Below, piece by piece: positions 8,213 to 17,802 of a stretch of DNA of 64,000 nucleotides. Origin of the DNA: JBQTHI01 sp052390035 (GTDB taxonomy: Bacteria > Actinomycetota > Acidimicrobiia > Spongiisociales > ZC4RG35); assembly GCA_052390035.1 (NCBI GenBank), contig JBQTHI010000109.1, positions 10,432 through 74,431 on the forward strand, given 5' to 3'. How positions within the stretch are numbered: the stretch's first letter is position 1; every line of letters begins with the position of its first letter. Below the pieces are notes generated by a model, which did no database searches, was not told where the DNA came from, and was given only the letters and a program-made list of their open reading frames with translations. The position numbers were made by a program, and so were the translations under genes.

Positions 8213-9118
8213 GTGAATCGGATCGGGGTCGATCTCGGGGGAACGAAGATCGAAGCGATTGCCCTTTCGACCGATGGGGAGGAGCTCGTCCGCTTACGGG
8301 TCGCCACTCCGGCCAACGATTATCAGGCGATCCTCCAGGCGATTTCTACCCTGGTCGGCGAGGTGGAAGCGGCGGCAGCACCTACCTTCCCCGCCATCGG
8401 GATCGGGACACCGGGGGCGGTGAGTCCTGCCACCGGGCTAATGAAGAACTCCAATTCCGAGGCGCTCAACGGGCGGCCCTTTCCACCGGACCTCGAGAGC
8501 ATGCTCGGGCGGCCGGTGATCTCGCGCAACGACGCCGACTGTTTCGCACTCTCCGAGGCGCGGGACGGGGCCGGGTCCGGTCGCGACACGGTCTTCGGGG
8601 TGATCATCGGCACCGGAGTGGGCGGTGGGATCGTGGTCGACGGTCGGGCGCTGTCCGGGCCCAACGCCATCGCCGGAGAATGGGGCCACAACCCGCTGCC
8701 GTGGCCACGGGACGACGAGCGTCCGGGAGTCGAGTGCTACTGCGGTTTGCGCGGATGCATCGAGACGTTCCTTTCCGGCCCCGGATTCGCCGGCCACCAT
8801 CAGAGTCGTTCGGGCCGGCGCGCCGCTCCCGAAATCGTGGCCGCCGCCCGGGCCGGGGATGTCTCCGCCCGGCGGAGCCTTGCCGACTATGCCGACCGGC
8901 TGGCCCGCAGCCTGGCCGTAGTCATCAACCTCCTCGACCCCGATGTCATCGTGCTTGGTGGCGGCATGAGCAACATCGACGAGCTCTACCGACTCGTGCC
9001 GGAGACTTGGGGGAGTTACGTCTTCAGCGACACGGTCAGGACACCCCTGGTACGAAACAAACACGGCGACTCGAGCGGAGTAAGAGGGGCGGCCTGGTTG
9101 GTCGATCCCGTTACCTAA
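8213..9118 (+). CDS. mak: ROK-family fructokinase (Mak-like)
   Basis: Sugar kinase of the ROK family. Visible are the N-terminal phosphate loop GVDLGGTKIEAIAL, the acceptor segment GTPGAVSP, GTGVGGGIVVDGR, EWGHNPLPWP and the zinc motif CYCGLRGCIE near residue 179. The C-terminal run GGGMSNIDELY and KHGDSSGVRGAAWL matches fructokinase Mak closely, so D-fructose is the likely substrate, although other hexoses are possible. The start is GTG at 8213, 6 nt after the LCP stop, placing it in the same plus-strand unit. Confidence 0.85.
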   Translation: MNRIGVDLGGTKIEAIALSTDGEELVRLRVATPANDYQAILQAISTLVGEVEAAAAPTFPAIGIGTPGAVSPATGLMKNSNSEALNGRPFPPDLESMLGRPVISRNDADCFALSEARDGAGSGRDTVFGVIIGTGVGGGIVVDGRALSGPNAIAGEWGHNPLPWPRDDERPGVECYCGLRGCIETFLSGPGFAGHHQSRSGRRAAPEIVAAARAGDVSARRSLADYADRLARSLAVVINLLDPDVIVLGGGMSNIDELYRLVPETWGSYVFSDTVRTPLVRNKHGDSSGVRGAAWLVDPVT

Positions 9119-9152
9119 GGTTTGGGGTGGGGCTGTACCACACCGATCGCCT

Positions 9153-10427
9153 TTAGAAGCCTGGCCGATCGGCGACGAAGTGTCCTCCTACCATCACCGA
9201 GGTGACGTCGCTGGCGGTGGCGGCGAAGACGGCGGCGGCCAGCCAGTGCTCGGGGGCGATTCCTCGCAACCGCTCCGAGTCGAAGTTGATGGTCACGAGG
9301 TCGGCGAGGCCGCCGGGGGCGAGTACGCCACCTTCCCACCCGAGGCTCCGGTAGCCGTTGACGGTGGCGGCGCTGAGCAGCTCTTGAAGCGAGTGGTTTC
9401 CCCGGCGCAGCGTGGTAAGCCGCTGGTTGAGCTCCACCGCCCTGGTCTCCTCGAAAGGGTCGATGATGGCCTGCGAGTCGCTGCCGATCGCCAACCGCGC
9501 CCCGGTGGCAGCCAGCCTCATCGACGGACCAATGCCGTCGGCCAGATCTCGCTCGGTGGTCGGACACAAACATACCGTGGCTTGCGCTTCGCCGAGCAGA
9601 CGGATGTCATGGTCGGTGAGATGGGTGCCATGCACCGCGGTGAAGTTGGCGTCTACCAGACCGACCGAGGCGAGCAGTTCGGTGGGGGTGCAGCCGTGGA
9701 CGGCCCGGCAGGCATCGTTTTCTGCCGGCTGCTCGGACACATGAGCATGGACCGGCAGCTGCCGATGCCGAGCCAGCACCGCAACTGCTTGCATCGCCTC
9801 CGGGTCGACCGCCCGCACTGAATGGACCGCCAGCGCCCGTTTGGCCTCGGTCCGCCACGACGTGAATCGATCCACCCAGGCTTCGGCGGAGCCATCGGAG
9901 AAGCGGGTCTGGAAGGCTTCGAGCGGGAGATAGCGACCATCAAGCCCCCCATGTAGATAGACGCTGTCGATGATGGTCAAGCGGATCCCCGTTAGGCGAG
10001 CGGCTTCGACGAGGGCTTCACCCATGGCATGCGGGTTCTCATAAGGGATGCCACCCGGACCGTGATGGAGATAATGGAATTCCCCCACCACGGTGTACCC
10101 GGCGGCCACCATCTCTGAGAAGACTCCGGCAGCCAGAACTCGATATGAGTCTGGATCGAGCGCAGCGGCGGCCTCGTACATCTTCTCCCGCCACGTCCAG
10201 AACGAGCCCGATCCTTGCTGGCTGCGGCCCCGCATCATCCGGTGGAAGGCGTGGCTGTGGGCGTTGGCAAAACCGGGCAAGGTAAGACCCCAAAGGCTGG
10301 TAGCCCCGGCGGGTGGCGACACCCCGGGAGTGACGCTCGCAATATTCTCCCCGTCGACTTCTATCAGCACCCCCTGCTCGGCATCATCGCCGGCCAGCCA
10401 CGCCTGCTCACACCACAGAGTGGTCAC
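9153..10427 (-). CDS. hutF: Formimidoylglutamate deiminase
   Basis: Amidohydrolase-superfamily enzyme that converts N-formimino-L-glutamate to N-formyl-L-glutamate and ammonia. The 424-residue protein shows the metal motif NAHSHAFHR near 55-63, FHYLHHGPGGIPY, VHAHVSEQP near 225, HGTHLTDHD near 263 and the Asp in GSDSQAIIDPFEE near 313. GTG at 10427 overlaps the stop of def as GTGA, so it is co-translated with it in the order hutU-def-hutF. Presence of HutF implies the five-step histidine route ending in N-formylglutamate, which needs a deformylase. No hutI or hutG was recognised in the window. Confidence 0.92.
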   Translation of the reverse strand: MTTLWCEQAWLAGDDAEQGVLIEVDGENIASVTPGVSPPAGATSLWGLTLPGFANAHSHAFHRMMRGRSQQGSGSFWTWREKMYEAAAALDPDSYRVLAAGVFSEMVAAGYTVVGEFHYLHHGPGGIPYENPHAMGEALVEAARLTGIRLTIIDSVYLHGGLDGRYLPLEAFQTRFSDGSAEAWVDRFTSWRTEAKRALAVHSVRAVDPEAMQAVAVLARHRQLPVHAHVSEQPAENDACRAVHGCTPTELLASVGLVDANFTAVHGTHLTDHDIRLLGEAQATVCLCPTTERDLADGIGPSMRLAATGARLAIGSDSQAIIDPFEETRAVELNQRLTTLRRGNHSLQELLSAATVNGYRSLGWEGGVLAPGGLADLVTINFDSERLRGIAPEHWLAAAVFAATASDVTSVMVGGHFVADRPGF

Positions 10428-10993
10428 GAACCGACCCGCTTGACAAAGGCTGTTATGCGGGCAACGAAATCATCCTTGTAATGGGCTTCGTATTGCTCCC
10501 AAGTGGAGAGGGTGCGAGGGTCGGTGCGGTCGAGGATCAGGGTTCCGTCGAGATGATCGATTTCGTGCTGGAACGTGCCGGCGGTCAGGCCCCGCTTGAC
10601 CTCCACGTGTTTGACACCGCTTCGGTCCCAGTAGGTCACCTCGATGTTCACATGACGCTCAAGGAGGCCCCGCAGGGGAACGGAAAGGCATCCCTCGTTG
10701 ATCTCGACCATCTCGTCATCGAGAGGGACAAAAGTCGGGTTGATGGCCACCACCAGAGGAATCTGGGGTTTGTAGGGATAGCGGGGGTTGCTGGCCACCT
10801 CGATGGTGGCCATCCGCCATGACGATCCGACCTGGTTGGCGGCGATCCCTGCCCCGGCCGCGTCCCTCATCGTGTCTATCAGGTCATCGATGAGTCGTTG
10901 CACGTCACCCGACGCCAGCCGTTCGAGAGGCACCGGAACGGTGCCAGCGCGGAGAATTGGGTGCCCCACCGCCATGATCGGGAGCACCGCCAT
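10424..10993 (-). CDS. def: Peptide deformylase homologue embedded in the hut operon
   Basis: Metal-dependent deformylase of 189 residues. All three family motifs are present: GAGIAANQ at 47-54 (usual form G-x-G-hydrophobic-AAPQ, so Pro is replaced by Asn), EGCLSV with metal ligand Cys102, and QHEIDHLDG with metal ligands His143 and His147 and catalytic Glu144. It lies 4 nt after hutU and overlaps hutF by GTGA. The familiar role is removal of formyl groups from new proteins. Because the hut pathway here makes N-formylglutamate and no HutG is visible, it may instead, or also, deformylate that product. That is an inference from context only. Confidence 0.85.
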   Translation of the reverse strand: MAVLPIMAVGHPILRAGTVPVPLERLASGDVQRLIDDLIDTMRDAAGAGIAANQVGSSWRMATIEVASNPRYPYKPQIPLVVAINPTFVPLDDEMVEINEGCLSVPLRGLLERHVNIEVTYWDRSGVKHVEVKRGLTAGTFQHEIDHLDGTLILDRTDPRTLSTWEQYEAHYKDDFVARITAFVKRVGS

Positions 10994-10997
10994 CGGT

Positions 10998-12653
10998 CTA
11001 GGCGCCCTGAACCATCATCGGTATTTGCACTCCCCGTTCTGCGGCCACGGTCCGGGCCTGGGGGTATCCGGCGTCGACGTGGCGAATGACCCCCATCCCC
11101 GGGTCGCAGGTGAGGACACGCTCCAACTTTTGGGCAGCGAGATTGGAACCGTCGGCGACGGTCACCTGGCCGGCGTGGATCGAGCGTCCAATCCCCACGC
11201 CGCCGCCGTGATGGATGGAGACCCATGATGCCCCCGAAGCGGTATTGACCATGGCGTTGAGGAGTGGCCAGTCGGCGATAGCGTCTGAGCCGTCGAGCAT
11301 GTCTTCGGTTTCCCGGTATGGCGACGCCACCGAGCCCGAGTCGAGATGGTCACGTCCGATGACAATGGGCGCCTTCAGGTCGCCTCGGCGGACCATGTCG
11401 TTGAAGCGGAGACCCAGGCGATGACGCTCTCCATAGCCCAACCAGCAGATGCGTGCGGGCAACCCTTGATATGCGACTCGTTCGGAAGCCAGCTCGATCC
11501 ACCGCCGGAGCGGCTCGTTGTCGGGGAACTCTTCCATGACCGCCCGGTCGGTTGCGGCGATGTCGGCGGGATCGCCGGAGAGGGCGACCCATCGGAACGG
11601 CCCCTTACCCTCGCAAAACAGCGGGCGGATGTAGGCAGGGAGGAAGCCCGGATAGTCGAACGCCCTTTCGTACCCTCCCAGCCTGGCTTCAGCCCGCAGG
11701 CTGTTTCCGTAGTCGAAAACCTCGGCACCGGCGTCCATGAAACCGACCATCGCTTCGACATGGGAGACGATGCTGGCCCGGGCGCGTCTCACGTACCCGT
11801 CCGGATCTTCGATTTTCATTCGTTCGGCCGCCTCGGGAGAAAGGTCCACTGCGGCATAGCTGAACGGGTCGTGGGCCGACGTCTGATCGGTGAGGACATC
11901 GGCGTCGAATCCCTCCACCAGTAGGCGGGGGAGGACGTCGGCGGCGTTGCCTACCAACCCGACCGACAACGGCCTCCTCTCGGCTTTCGCCTCCCGGCAG
12001 AGCCGCAGAGCGTGGGCATAGTCGTCGGCCTTGACGTCCAGATAGCGCGTTTCGAGCCGCCTCTGCACCCTCGCCGGATCGACCTCCACACACAGCGCCA
12101 CTCCGTTGTTCATCGTGATCGCCAGAGGTTGAGCGCCTCCCATTCCGCCCAGACCGGCGGTGACGGTGATGGTGCCTGCCAGCGTTCCGCCGAACCGTTT
12201 GTCGGCGATGGCGGCAAAACATTCATAGGTTCCCTGCAGAATCCCCTGGGTGCCGATGTAGATCCATGACCCGGCGGTCATCTGGCCATACATGGTCAGT
12301 CCCAGATGTTCCAGACGGCGGAACTCTTCCCAGGTTGCCCACTCGGGGACCAGGTTGGAGTTGGCGATCAAAACGCGGGGTGCCCATTCGTGGGTGCGGA
12401 AGACACCCACCGGCTTACCCGACTGGACGAGCATGGTCTCGTCGTCCTCGAGGGTTCGGAGAGTCGTCAGCATGGCGTCAAGAGCCTCCCAACTGCGAGC
12501 GGCTCTACCGGTGCCTCCGTACACGACGAGGTCCTCGGGACGTTCGGCGACGTCAGGGTCGAGGTTGTTCTGCAGCATCCGGAAGGCGGCCTCCTGCGGC
12601 CAACCCCGACAGGTCAATTGGGGGCCGGTGGGTGAACGGACAAGACGAGCCAT
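10998..12653 (-). CDS. hutU: Urocanate hydratase
   Basis: Converts urocanate to imidazolonepropionate using tightly bound NAD+. The 551-residue protein contains YGGTGRAARSWEA, the NAD-binding GLGGMGGAQPLAITMNNG, FDYGNSLRAEA and the family signature with the active-site Cys, QGLPARICWLGYGERHRLG. ATG 12653 was chosen because it gives the usual family length and the standard N-terminal ARLVRSPTG; the open frame runs on to 13109, but that part lies inside hutH. It is first of hutU-def-hutF, diverging from hutH across 66 bp. Confidence 0.95.
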   Translation of the reverse strand: MARLVRSPTGPQLTCRGWPQEAAFRMLQNNLDPDVAERPEDLVVYGGTGRAARSWEALDAMLTTLRTLEDDETMLVQSGKPVGVFRTHEWAPRVLIANSNLVPEWATWEEFRRLEHLGLTMYGQMTAGSWIYIGTQGILQGTYECFAAIADKRFGGTLAGTITVTAGLGGMGGAQPLAITMNNGVALCVEVDPARVQRRLETRYLDVKADDYAHALRLCREAKAERRPLSVGLVGNAADVLPRLLVEGFDADVLTDQTSAHDPFSYAAVDLSPEAAERMKIEDPDGYVRRARASIVSHVEAMVGFMDAGAEVFDYGNSLRAEARLGGYERAFDYPGFLPAYIRPLFCEGKGPFRWVALSGDPADIAATDRAVMEEFPDNEPLRRWIELASERVAYQGLPARICWLGYGERHRLGLRFNDMVRRGDLKAPIVIGRDHLDSGSVASPYRETEDMLDGSDAIADWPLLNAMVNTASGASWVSIHHGGGVGIGRSIHAGQVTVADGSNLAAQKLERVLTCDPGMGVIRHVDAGYPQARTVAAERGVQIPMMVQGA

Positions 12654-12706
12654 GCCCGCCATTCTGGTCATCCGCGGCGGCTGAGACCTGGCCGCACGTC
12701 GCTCGG

Positions 12707-12712
12707 TATCGT
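12707..12712 (+). promoter_or_regulatory. Putative -10 box of leaderless hutH
   Basis: TATCGT lies 7 nt before the hutH ATG with no Shine-Dalgarno. The hutU/hutH intergenic region is only 66 bp, so any hut regulator must bind within it or inside the genes. No clear operator palindrome was seen there. Confidence 0.45.
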
Positions 12713-12719
12713 CCCTTCC

Positions 12720-14249
12720 ATGGTGCTGTTGTTGTCCGGATTCGGCGTAACGATCGAGGACGTGGTGGCGGTGGCGAGAGAAGGCGCGGTCGTCGAGATC
12801 ACCGCCCAAGCCCAAGAGCGCATGGCTGCCTCTCGTCATATCGTCGACCGGTTGGTCGAGGGCGAGCCGACCTATGGCGTTTCGACCGGCTTCGGGGCAC
12901 TGGCGACGGTCTCGATCCCATCCGAGCGCCGAGCGGCGTTGCAGGTGGCGCTGGTGCGGTCTCACGCCGCGGGTATGGGCGACACAGTGGAAACCGAAGT
13001 GGTCAGGGCCATGACCTTCCTCCGGGCTCGCACACTGGGACTGGGATTCAGCGGGACACGGCCCGCAACCGCCCAGGCGCTGGTCGACCTTCTCAACCAC
13101 CACATTCACCCGCTGGTGCGCGAGTACGGATCACTCGGCGCAAGCGGTGACTTGGCTCCGCTCGCTCACGTCGCCTTGGCACTCATTGGCGAAGGTGAGG
13201 TGGAGTGGAGCGGGTCCGTAATGCCGGCCATCGCCGCCCTGCGATCCTCCGGACTCACCCCGATCGTCCTTGCCGAGAAAGAGGGTCTGGCCCTCACCAA
13301 CGGGACCGATGGCGTCCTGGCGATGCTTTGTCTTGCCGTCGCCGATGCCACGCTTCTGCTCAAGACCGCAGACGTGGTCGCCGCTCTCACTGTCGAAGCG
13401 ATGCTGGCCACCGATCGCGCCTTTGCCGCCGATCTGTTGGCCCTCCGGCCTCATCCCGGGCAGGCGGCCAGTGGGGCCAACCTCCGCCGGCTGCTCAAGG
13501 GTTCACCTTTGGTGGCGAGCCACCGCTACGACGATCCCCGGGTGCAGGATGCCTACTCGATCCGCTGCACCCCCCAGGTCCACGGCGCCGCTCGTGACAC
13601 CCTCGCCCATGTTCGGATGGTGGCCGATCGCGAGCTAGCCGCGGCGATCGACAACCCCATGGTGCTTCCCGACGGCCGGGTGGAGTCGGGTGGGAACTTC
13701 CATGGAGCCCCGCTCGGTCATGCCGCCGACTTCCTTGCCATTTCGCTAACCGATGCTTCGGCGATTGCCGAAAGACGCATGGATCGGATCCTCGACCAGG
13801 CCCGTAGCCACGGACTGCCCCCGTTCTTAGCCGATGACCCCGGGGTTGACTCCGGTTTGATGATCGCCCACTACACCGCCGCCTCGATGGTGGAGGAGAA
13901 TCGGCGCCTATCCACCCCAGCCAGCATCGACTCGTATCCGACCTCGGGAATGCAGGAGGACCACGTTTCGATGGCCTGGGGGGCCGCCCGCAAACTTCGC
14001 AAGGTCATCGACAACTACGCCAGGGTGGTGGCGGTCGAGCTGGCCATAGCCGCTCGAGGGGCGGAGTTGCGGGCAGATGTGGGATTGCCGGCGCCGGCTA
14101 CTCGAAGGGTGATCGAGCGCCTACGAACGGTGGTCCCGGGGCCCGGGCCCGACCGTTACTTGTCCCCCGAGTTGCGCGCCGCCGAGGAATTGGTCTCCGT
14201 GGGGGCAGTCCTCGCCGCCGCCGAGGGAGTTACTGGGCCTTTGGACTGA
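12720..14249 (+). CDS. hutH: Histidine ammonia-lyase
   Basis: Deaminates histidine to urocanate. The 509-residue protein has the MIO-forming Ala-Ser-Gly at 141-143 in GSLGASGDLAPLAH, the catalytic Tyr loop YGVSTGFGA near 52-60, LTNGTDG, and SIRCTPQVHGA followed by DNPMVLPDGRVESGGNFHG. It is transcribed away from hutU-def-hutF. The ATG at 12720 is preceded by a TATCGT box and no ribosome site. Confidence 0.97.
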   Translation: MVLLLSGFGVTIEDVVAVAREGAVVEITAQAQERMAASRHIVDRLVEGEPTYGVSTGFGALATVSIPSERRAALQVALVRSHAAGMGDTVETEVVRAMTFLRARTLGLGFSGTRPATAQALVDLLNHHIHPLVREYGSLGASGDLAPLAHVALALIGEGEVEWSGSVMPAIAALRSSGLTPIVLAEKEGLALTNGTDGVLAMLCLAVADATLLLKTADVVAALTVEAMLATDRAFAADLLALRPHPGQAASGANLRRLLKGSPLVASHRYDDPRVQDAYSIRCTPQVHGAARDTLAHVRMVADRELAAAIDNPMVLPDGRVESGGNFHGAPLGHAADFLAISLTDASAIAERRMDRILDQARSHGLPPFLADDPGVDSGLMIAHYTAASMVEENRRLSTPASIDSYPTSGMQEDHVSMAWGAARKLRKVIDNYARVVAVELAIAARGAELRADVGLPAPATRRVIERLRTVVPGPGPDRYLSPELRAAEELVSVGAVLAAAEGVTGPLD

Positions 14250-14253
14250 TGGC

Positions 14254-16389
14254 TCAGGTGTTGAGCACCACCACCGGGCAGGGGCAACCGGCCAGCACCC
14301 GCTCGACACGGGGGCCGAGGAATAGCCGTCGCGAGGCGGAACGCACCGAGGTGCCGAGAACGACGAGGTCGGCCCCGATCCGACGAGCCGTCTCCAAGAT
14401 GGCCTCCTCCGGCTCCGGACCCATCCGCACCTCGAGCTCTGTCGAAACCCCGACGGCCTCACCGAGCTGGCGGATTTCGCCGGCGATCTGCTGGCCGATC
14501 TCGAGCTTGGTGGCCGGCTCGTCGGTGATCGCCCCCGATAACAGGTCGCTCCCCGAGGGAACGACGTGGACGACGGTCACCAGCGCGTCCGACTCGGCGA
14601 CGGCGAAAGCCAGTTCCGCCGCTCGGCGGCTGGCCGGGGTTCCATCGGTAGGCAGGACGATCCGCCGCGGCCTCCAATTCCGGTCGACCCCCTCGCCTCG
14701 CACCACTAATGACGGCACCGGGGCCAGGCGGACGATCTCGTCGACCACCCCGCCGAAGAGGGCCTCGGACGTCGAGTCCATCTCGGTCGCCCCCAGCACT
14801 ACCAGGTCGTAGTCGCGGTTGGCCTCGGCCAGCACTGCCGCCACCGCGCTCTTGGCCTCGATCACCCTCCGGGTCACCGCGGTGCGCGATCCGAATAGGA
14901 GCTCGACCTCGCCGAGGAAATCGTTCACCTGGGAGCGATCGGCCCTGCTGGCGACCGACATCAAGGTCACCACCAGGCCGTGATTTGCTGCCAGCCTGCC
15001 CAACAGCGCCGCCTCGATGATCTGGGGCCCCCCGGCCGGATTGGCCCGGGGCCGCATCGGCAGCAACACCCTTCTGATACCGGCGACCAGCGATCCCTGG
15101 ACGCTTTCCTCCCGCTTGAGCCGGTCCAGTTCCTCCGCTTCCGGCTCGATACGGCGGAAAGTCGCCCGAAGGGCGAAGGGCGCCGTCAGCGAAGTCACCA
15201 CTGCCATCAGTACCACCATCGAAAAGACCTCTTGGCTGAGGATCCCGAGCGATAAACCGATGGCGGCGACGATGATGCCTACCGCCCCCCGGGCGTTGAG
15301 TCCGGCCCCATAGGCAAGTGAGGTCCAGTGATCCTGGTGGCTGAGCAGGCGGGCTCCCGCATAGGCCCCCGCCACCTTGCCAATGGTGGCCACACCGATC
15401 ACGATTCCGGCCAGAGTCAACAACCTGGGGTTGGCCAGACTGGGGATGTCCACCTTCAAACCGGCCACGGCAAAGAAGATCGGGGAGAGCACCGCCAGGG
15501 TCATCCCCTCCAGCTTCTCGGCCACGTCGGGAGGAAGTCTGCGCATCTGCCCAAAGAGGATCCCGATGGCAAACGCTCCCACGACCGGCTCCAGCCGCAG
15601 CCATTGGGAAAAGGCCCCCCAAGCCAACGACAGCAGCACCACCAGAGTCAGGATCCGGTCGCGGCTGTGAAGGTGGTCCTGGACGAAGGCGATCGAGCGT
15701 GCCACGACGACCCTCCCCACCAACGCGGTGGCGACGATGAAGACGGCGACGGTGGCAAACCCCTGAAGGATCTCGCTTGCCACGAACCCCCCGGCGGCCG
15801 CGAGGCTGGCCACGATCCCGAGCAGTGTCCAGCCAGTGATGTCATCGAGCATGGCGGCGGCGAGCACGGTTTGTCCGATGTCGCGGCGGATGAGCCGGAG
15901 GTCGATCAGCACCTTGGCCAGCACCGGTATGGCCGAGATCGACATGGCGGTGGCGAGAAACAATGCGAACAAGCTTCGTTGACTGGGGTCGGCGAGCAGA
16001 TCGGCGGGGAACACGAGACCGAGGACCAGGCCGGCAATGAAAGGGACGACCAGGCCGCCGATCGCAACCCCTACCGCCGTCCTCGCCTTACGACGGATCA
16101 GGGACAGGTCGGTTTCGAGGCCGGTGATGACCAGGAGCAACATGACTCCGATGAGAGCCACCAGCTCGACCAGATGTCCCTGCACCGGTGTCTGCGGAAT
16201 GACCCAGGCCGCCAATCCCGGGGCCAGCACCCCCAGCACCGACGGTCCCAGCAGAACCCCTGCCAGGATCTCGCCGACGACCGATGGTTGCCCGAGGCGG
16301 AGGAACAGCTCCCCGAGCAGACGAGCAGCGGCGAGCAGCGCGACCAGCGCTACCAGAACGTGGAGGACGTCCTGGCTGGGGGCCGCCAT
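14254..16389 (-). CDS. KefB-type cation:proton antiporter with C-terminal USP domains
   Basis: A monovalent cation:proton antiporter-2 family membrane protein of about 711 residues. The N-terminal 400 or so residues hold about a dozen hydrophobic helices with typical motifs GQPSVVGEILAGVLLGP, ATAMSISAIPVLAKVL, DDITGW and NARGAVGII. The C-terminal 280 residues form two universal-stress-protein-like domains; the second carries GTSVRSASRRLFLGP, close to the USP ATP-binding pattern, suggesting nucleotide control of transport. The ATG at 16389 was preferred; an upstream TTG at 16404 would overlap the purB stop as TTGA and is also possible. Ion specificity is unknown. Confidence 0.85.
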   Translation of the reverse strand: MAAPSQDVLHVLVALVALLAAARLLGELFLRLGQPSVVGEILAGVLLGPSVLGVLAPGLAAWVIPQTPVQGHLVELVALIGVMLLLVITGLETDLSLIRRKARTAVGVAIGGLVVPFIAGLVLGLVFPADLLADPSQRSLFALFLATAMSISAIPVLAKVLIDLRLIRRDIGQTVLAAAMLDDITGWTLLGIVASLAAAGGFVASEILQGFATVAVFIVATALVGRVVVARSIAFVQDHLHSRDRILTLVVLLSLAWGAFSQWLRLEPVVGAFAIGILFGQMRRLPPDVAEKLEGMTLAVLSPIFFAVAGLKVDIPSLANPRLLTLAGIVIGVATIGKVAGAYAGARLLSHQDHWTSLAYGAGLNARGAVGIIVAAIGLSLGILSQEVFSMVVLMAVVTSLTAPFALRATFRRIEPEAEELDRLKREESVQGSLVAGIRRVLLPMRPRANPAGGPQIIEAALLGRLAANHGLVVTLMSVASRADRSQVNDFLGEVELLFGSRTAVTRRVIEAKSAVAAVLAEANRDYDLVVLGATEMDSTSEALFGGVVDEIVRLAPVPSLVVRGEGVDRNWRPRRIVLPTDGTPASRRAAELAFAVAESDALVTVVHVVPSGSDLLSGAITDEPATKLEIGQQIAGEIRQLGEAVGVSTELEVRMGPEPEEAILETARRIGADLVVLGTSVRSASRRLFLGPRVERVLAGCPCPVVVLNT

Positions 16390-16400
16390 GAATGGCGGGA

Positions 16401-17699
16401 TCAAACGAGCTCCAAATCGCGCAGGCGTTCGTAAACCACGTCGCTGTTACTAAAGAAGCGTTGTGGCTCAAAACAGTTCTTCAGGTCATCCGGCGACAAG
16501 GTGACCCGGTCGTCATCAGCCAAAAGGTCGTATAGCTGGGAACCCGTATCCCAAGCTCGGAGGGCGTTCTCCTGCACGATCCGATAAGCCGTGTCACGAG
16601 CGGTCCCCACCGCCACCATCGCCAGCAACACGGCTTGGCTATAGACCAATCCGCTCGTGGCGGACAGGTTGGCCTCCATTCGCCGCCCGTCGACGACCAT
16701 GCCATCGATGAGTTGGCGCATCCGTACGAGCATGTAATGCAGGGCGAGGCAGGCATCGGGGACCGCCACCCGCTCGGCCGAGGAGTGGCTGATATCACGT
16801 TCGTGCCAGAGCGAGACATTCTCGAAGCCCACGACGGCGTATCCACGGAGCAGCCGCGCCATTCCGCAGATTCGCTCGGCAGTGATCGGGTTGCGTTTGT
16901 GGGGCATCGCCGACGAGCCCTTCTGTCCGGGGCGAAACGGCTCTCGCACCTCCCCCACCTCGGACCGCTGCAGGTGGCGGATCTCTGTCGCCATCCGCTC
17001 CAGGCAAGCTCCGACAAGAGCAATGGTCGCCAGGAACTCGGCGTGCCGATCGCGAGCCGTCACCTGCGTCGAGGCCGGCTCGGCGATCAAGCCAAGCTGT
17101 GAACAGACGTGCTGCTCGATCGATGGTGGAGTGTGGGCGTAGGTGCCAACCGCCCCCGAGATCTTCCCCACGGACACCGTCCGTCTCGCTTCGACCAGCC
17201 GCCGATGGCCGCGGGCAACTTCGAACGCCCATCCCGCCACCTTGAGCCCAAAGGTGGTGGGCTCGGCCCAGATCCCATGGGTGCGACCCACCATCACGGT
17301 GTCCCGATGTTCGAATGCCTTCTTCCTGACTACGGCAAACAAGTCGGCGGTCGCCGAGATGAGCAGGGTGGCCGCCTCCGCCATGATTGCCCCCGAGGCG
17401 GTGTCCAGCACATCGGACGAGGTCAGGCCGTAATGGAGCCATTCCCCATTGGGAGCGATCCGGGCCGAGAGCACATCGACAAAAGCGGCCACGTCGTGGT
17501 CGGTCAGCTTCTCCCGTTCGGCAACTTCCTCTGGGGTCGGCGTTGGCACGTCCCGGAGTACCGGCGCCAACCCGATCGGGGCGACACCGAGTTGAGCCCA
17601 TGCCTCCAGGGCGAGGGTTTCTACCTCCTTCCAGAGGTCGAGACGGTGGGATTCCGTCCACACCGCCGCCATCTCGGGAAGCGAATAACGACCGATCAC
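16401..17699 (-). CDS. purB: Adenylosuccinate lyase
   Basis: Acts twice in purine synthesis, cleaving SAICAR to AICAR and adenylosuccinate to AMP. The protein of 432 residues shows RYSLPEMAAVW at the N-terminus, HYGLTSSDVLDTA, VGRTHGIWAEPTTFGLK (catalytic His) and the fumarase-superfamily signature SSAMPHKRNPITAE with the catalytic Ser loop. The start is GTG at 17699, giving the common GRYSLPEM beginning; the frame stays open to 17819, but that would overlap the divergent gene at 17803. It is followed almost directly by the antiporter gene. Confidence 0.95.
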   Translation of the reverse strand: MIGRYSLPEMAAVWTESHRLDLWKEVETLALEAWAQLGVAPIGLAPVLRDVPTPTPEEVAEREKLTDHDVAAFVDVLSARIAPNGEWLHYGLTSSDVLDTASGAIMAEAATLLISATADLFAVVRKKAFEHRDTVMVGRTHGIWAEPTTFGLKVAGWAFEVARGHRRLVEARRTVSVGKISGAVGTYAHTPPSIEQHVCSQLGLIAEPASTQVTARDRHAEFLATIALVGACLERMATEIRHLQRSEVGEVREPFRPGQKGSSAMPHKRNPITAERICGMARLLRGYAVVGFENVSLWHERDISHSSAERVAVPDACLALHYMLVRMRQLIDGMVVDGRRMEANLSATSGLVYSQAVLLAMVAVGTARDTAYRIVQENALRAWDTGSQLYDLLADDDRVTLSPDDLKNCFEPQRFFSNSDVVYERLRDLELV

Positions 17700-17789
17700 G
17701 CATTCACCATCTCGGCGGAGGGTACCGACCAATCCGCTCCCTCTCACCCCGAACGCCTCGGGGAAGGAAGCCACCAGCCCGCGTTCTCC

Positions 17790-17795
17790 TAGCCT
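17790..17795 (+). promoter_or_regulatory. Putative -10 box of leaderless YcaQ-family gene
   Basis: TAGCCT lies 7 nt before the GTG at 17803 and no Shine-Dalgarno is present. Confidence 0.4.
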
Positions 17796-17802
17796 GGCAC
17801 TC

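Noticed and set aside
10998..13109. A 703-residue form of urocanate hydratase
   Set aside because: The extra 152 N-terminal residues lie opposite hutH coding sequence and have no urocanase similarity; ATG 12653 gives the normal length.
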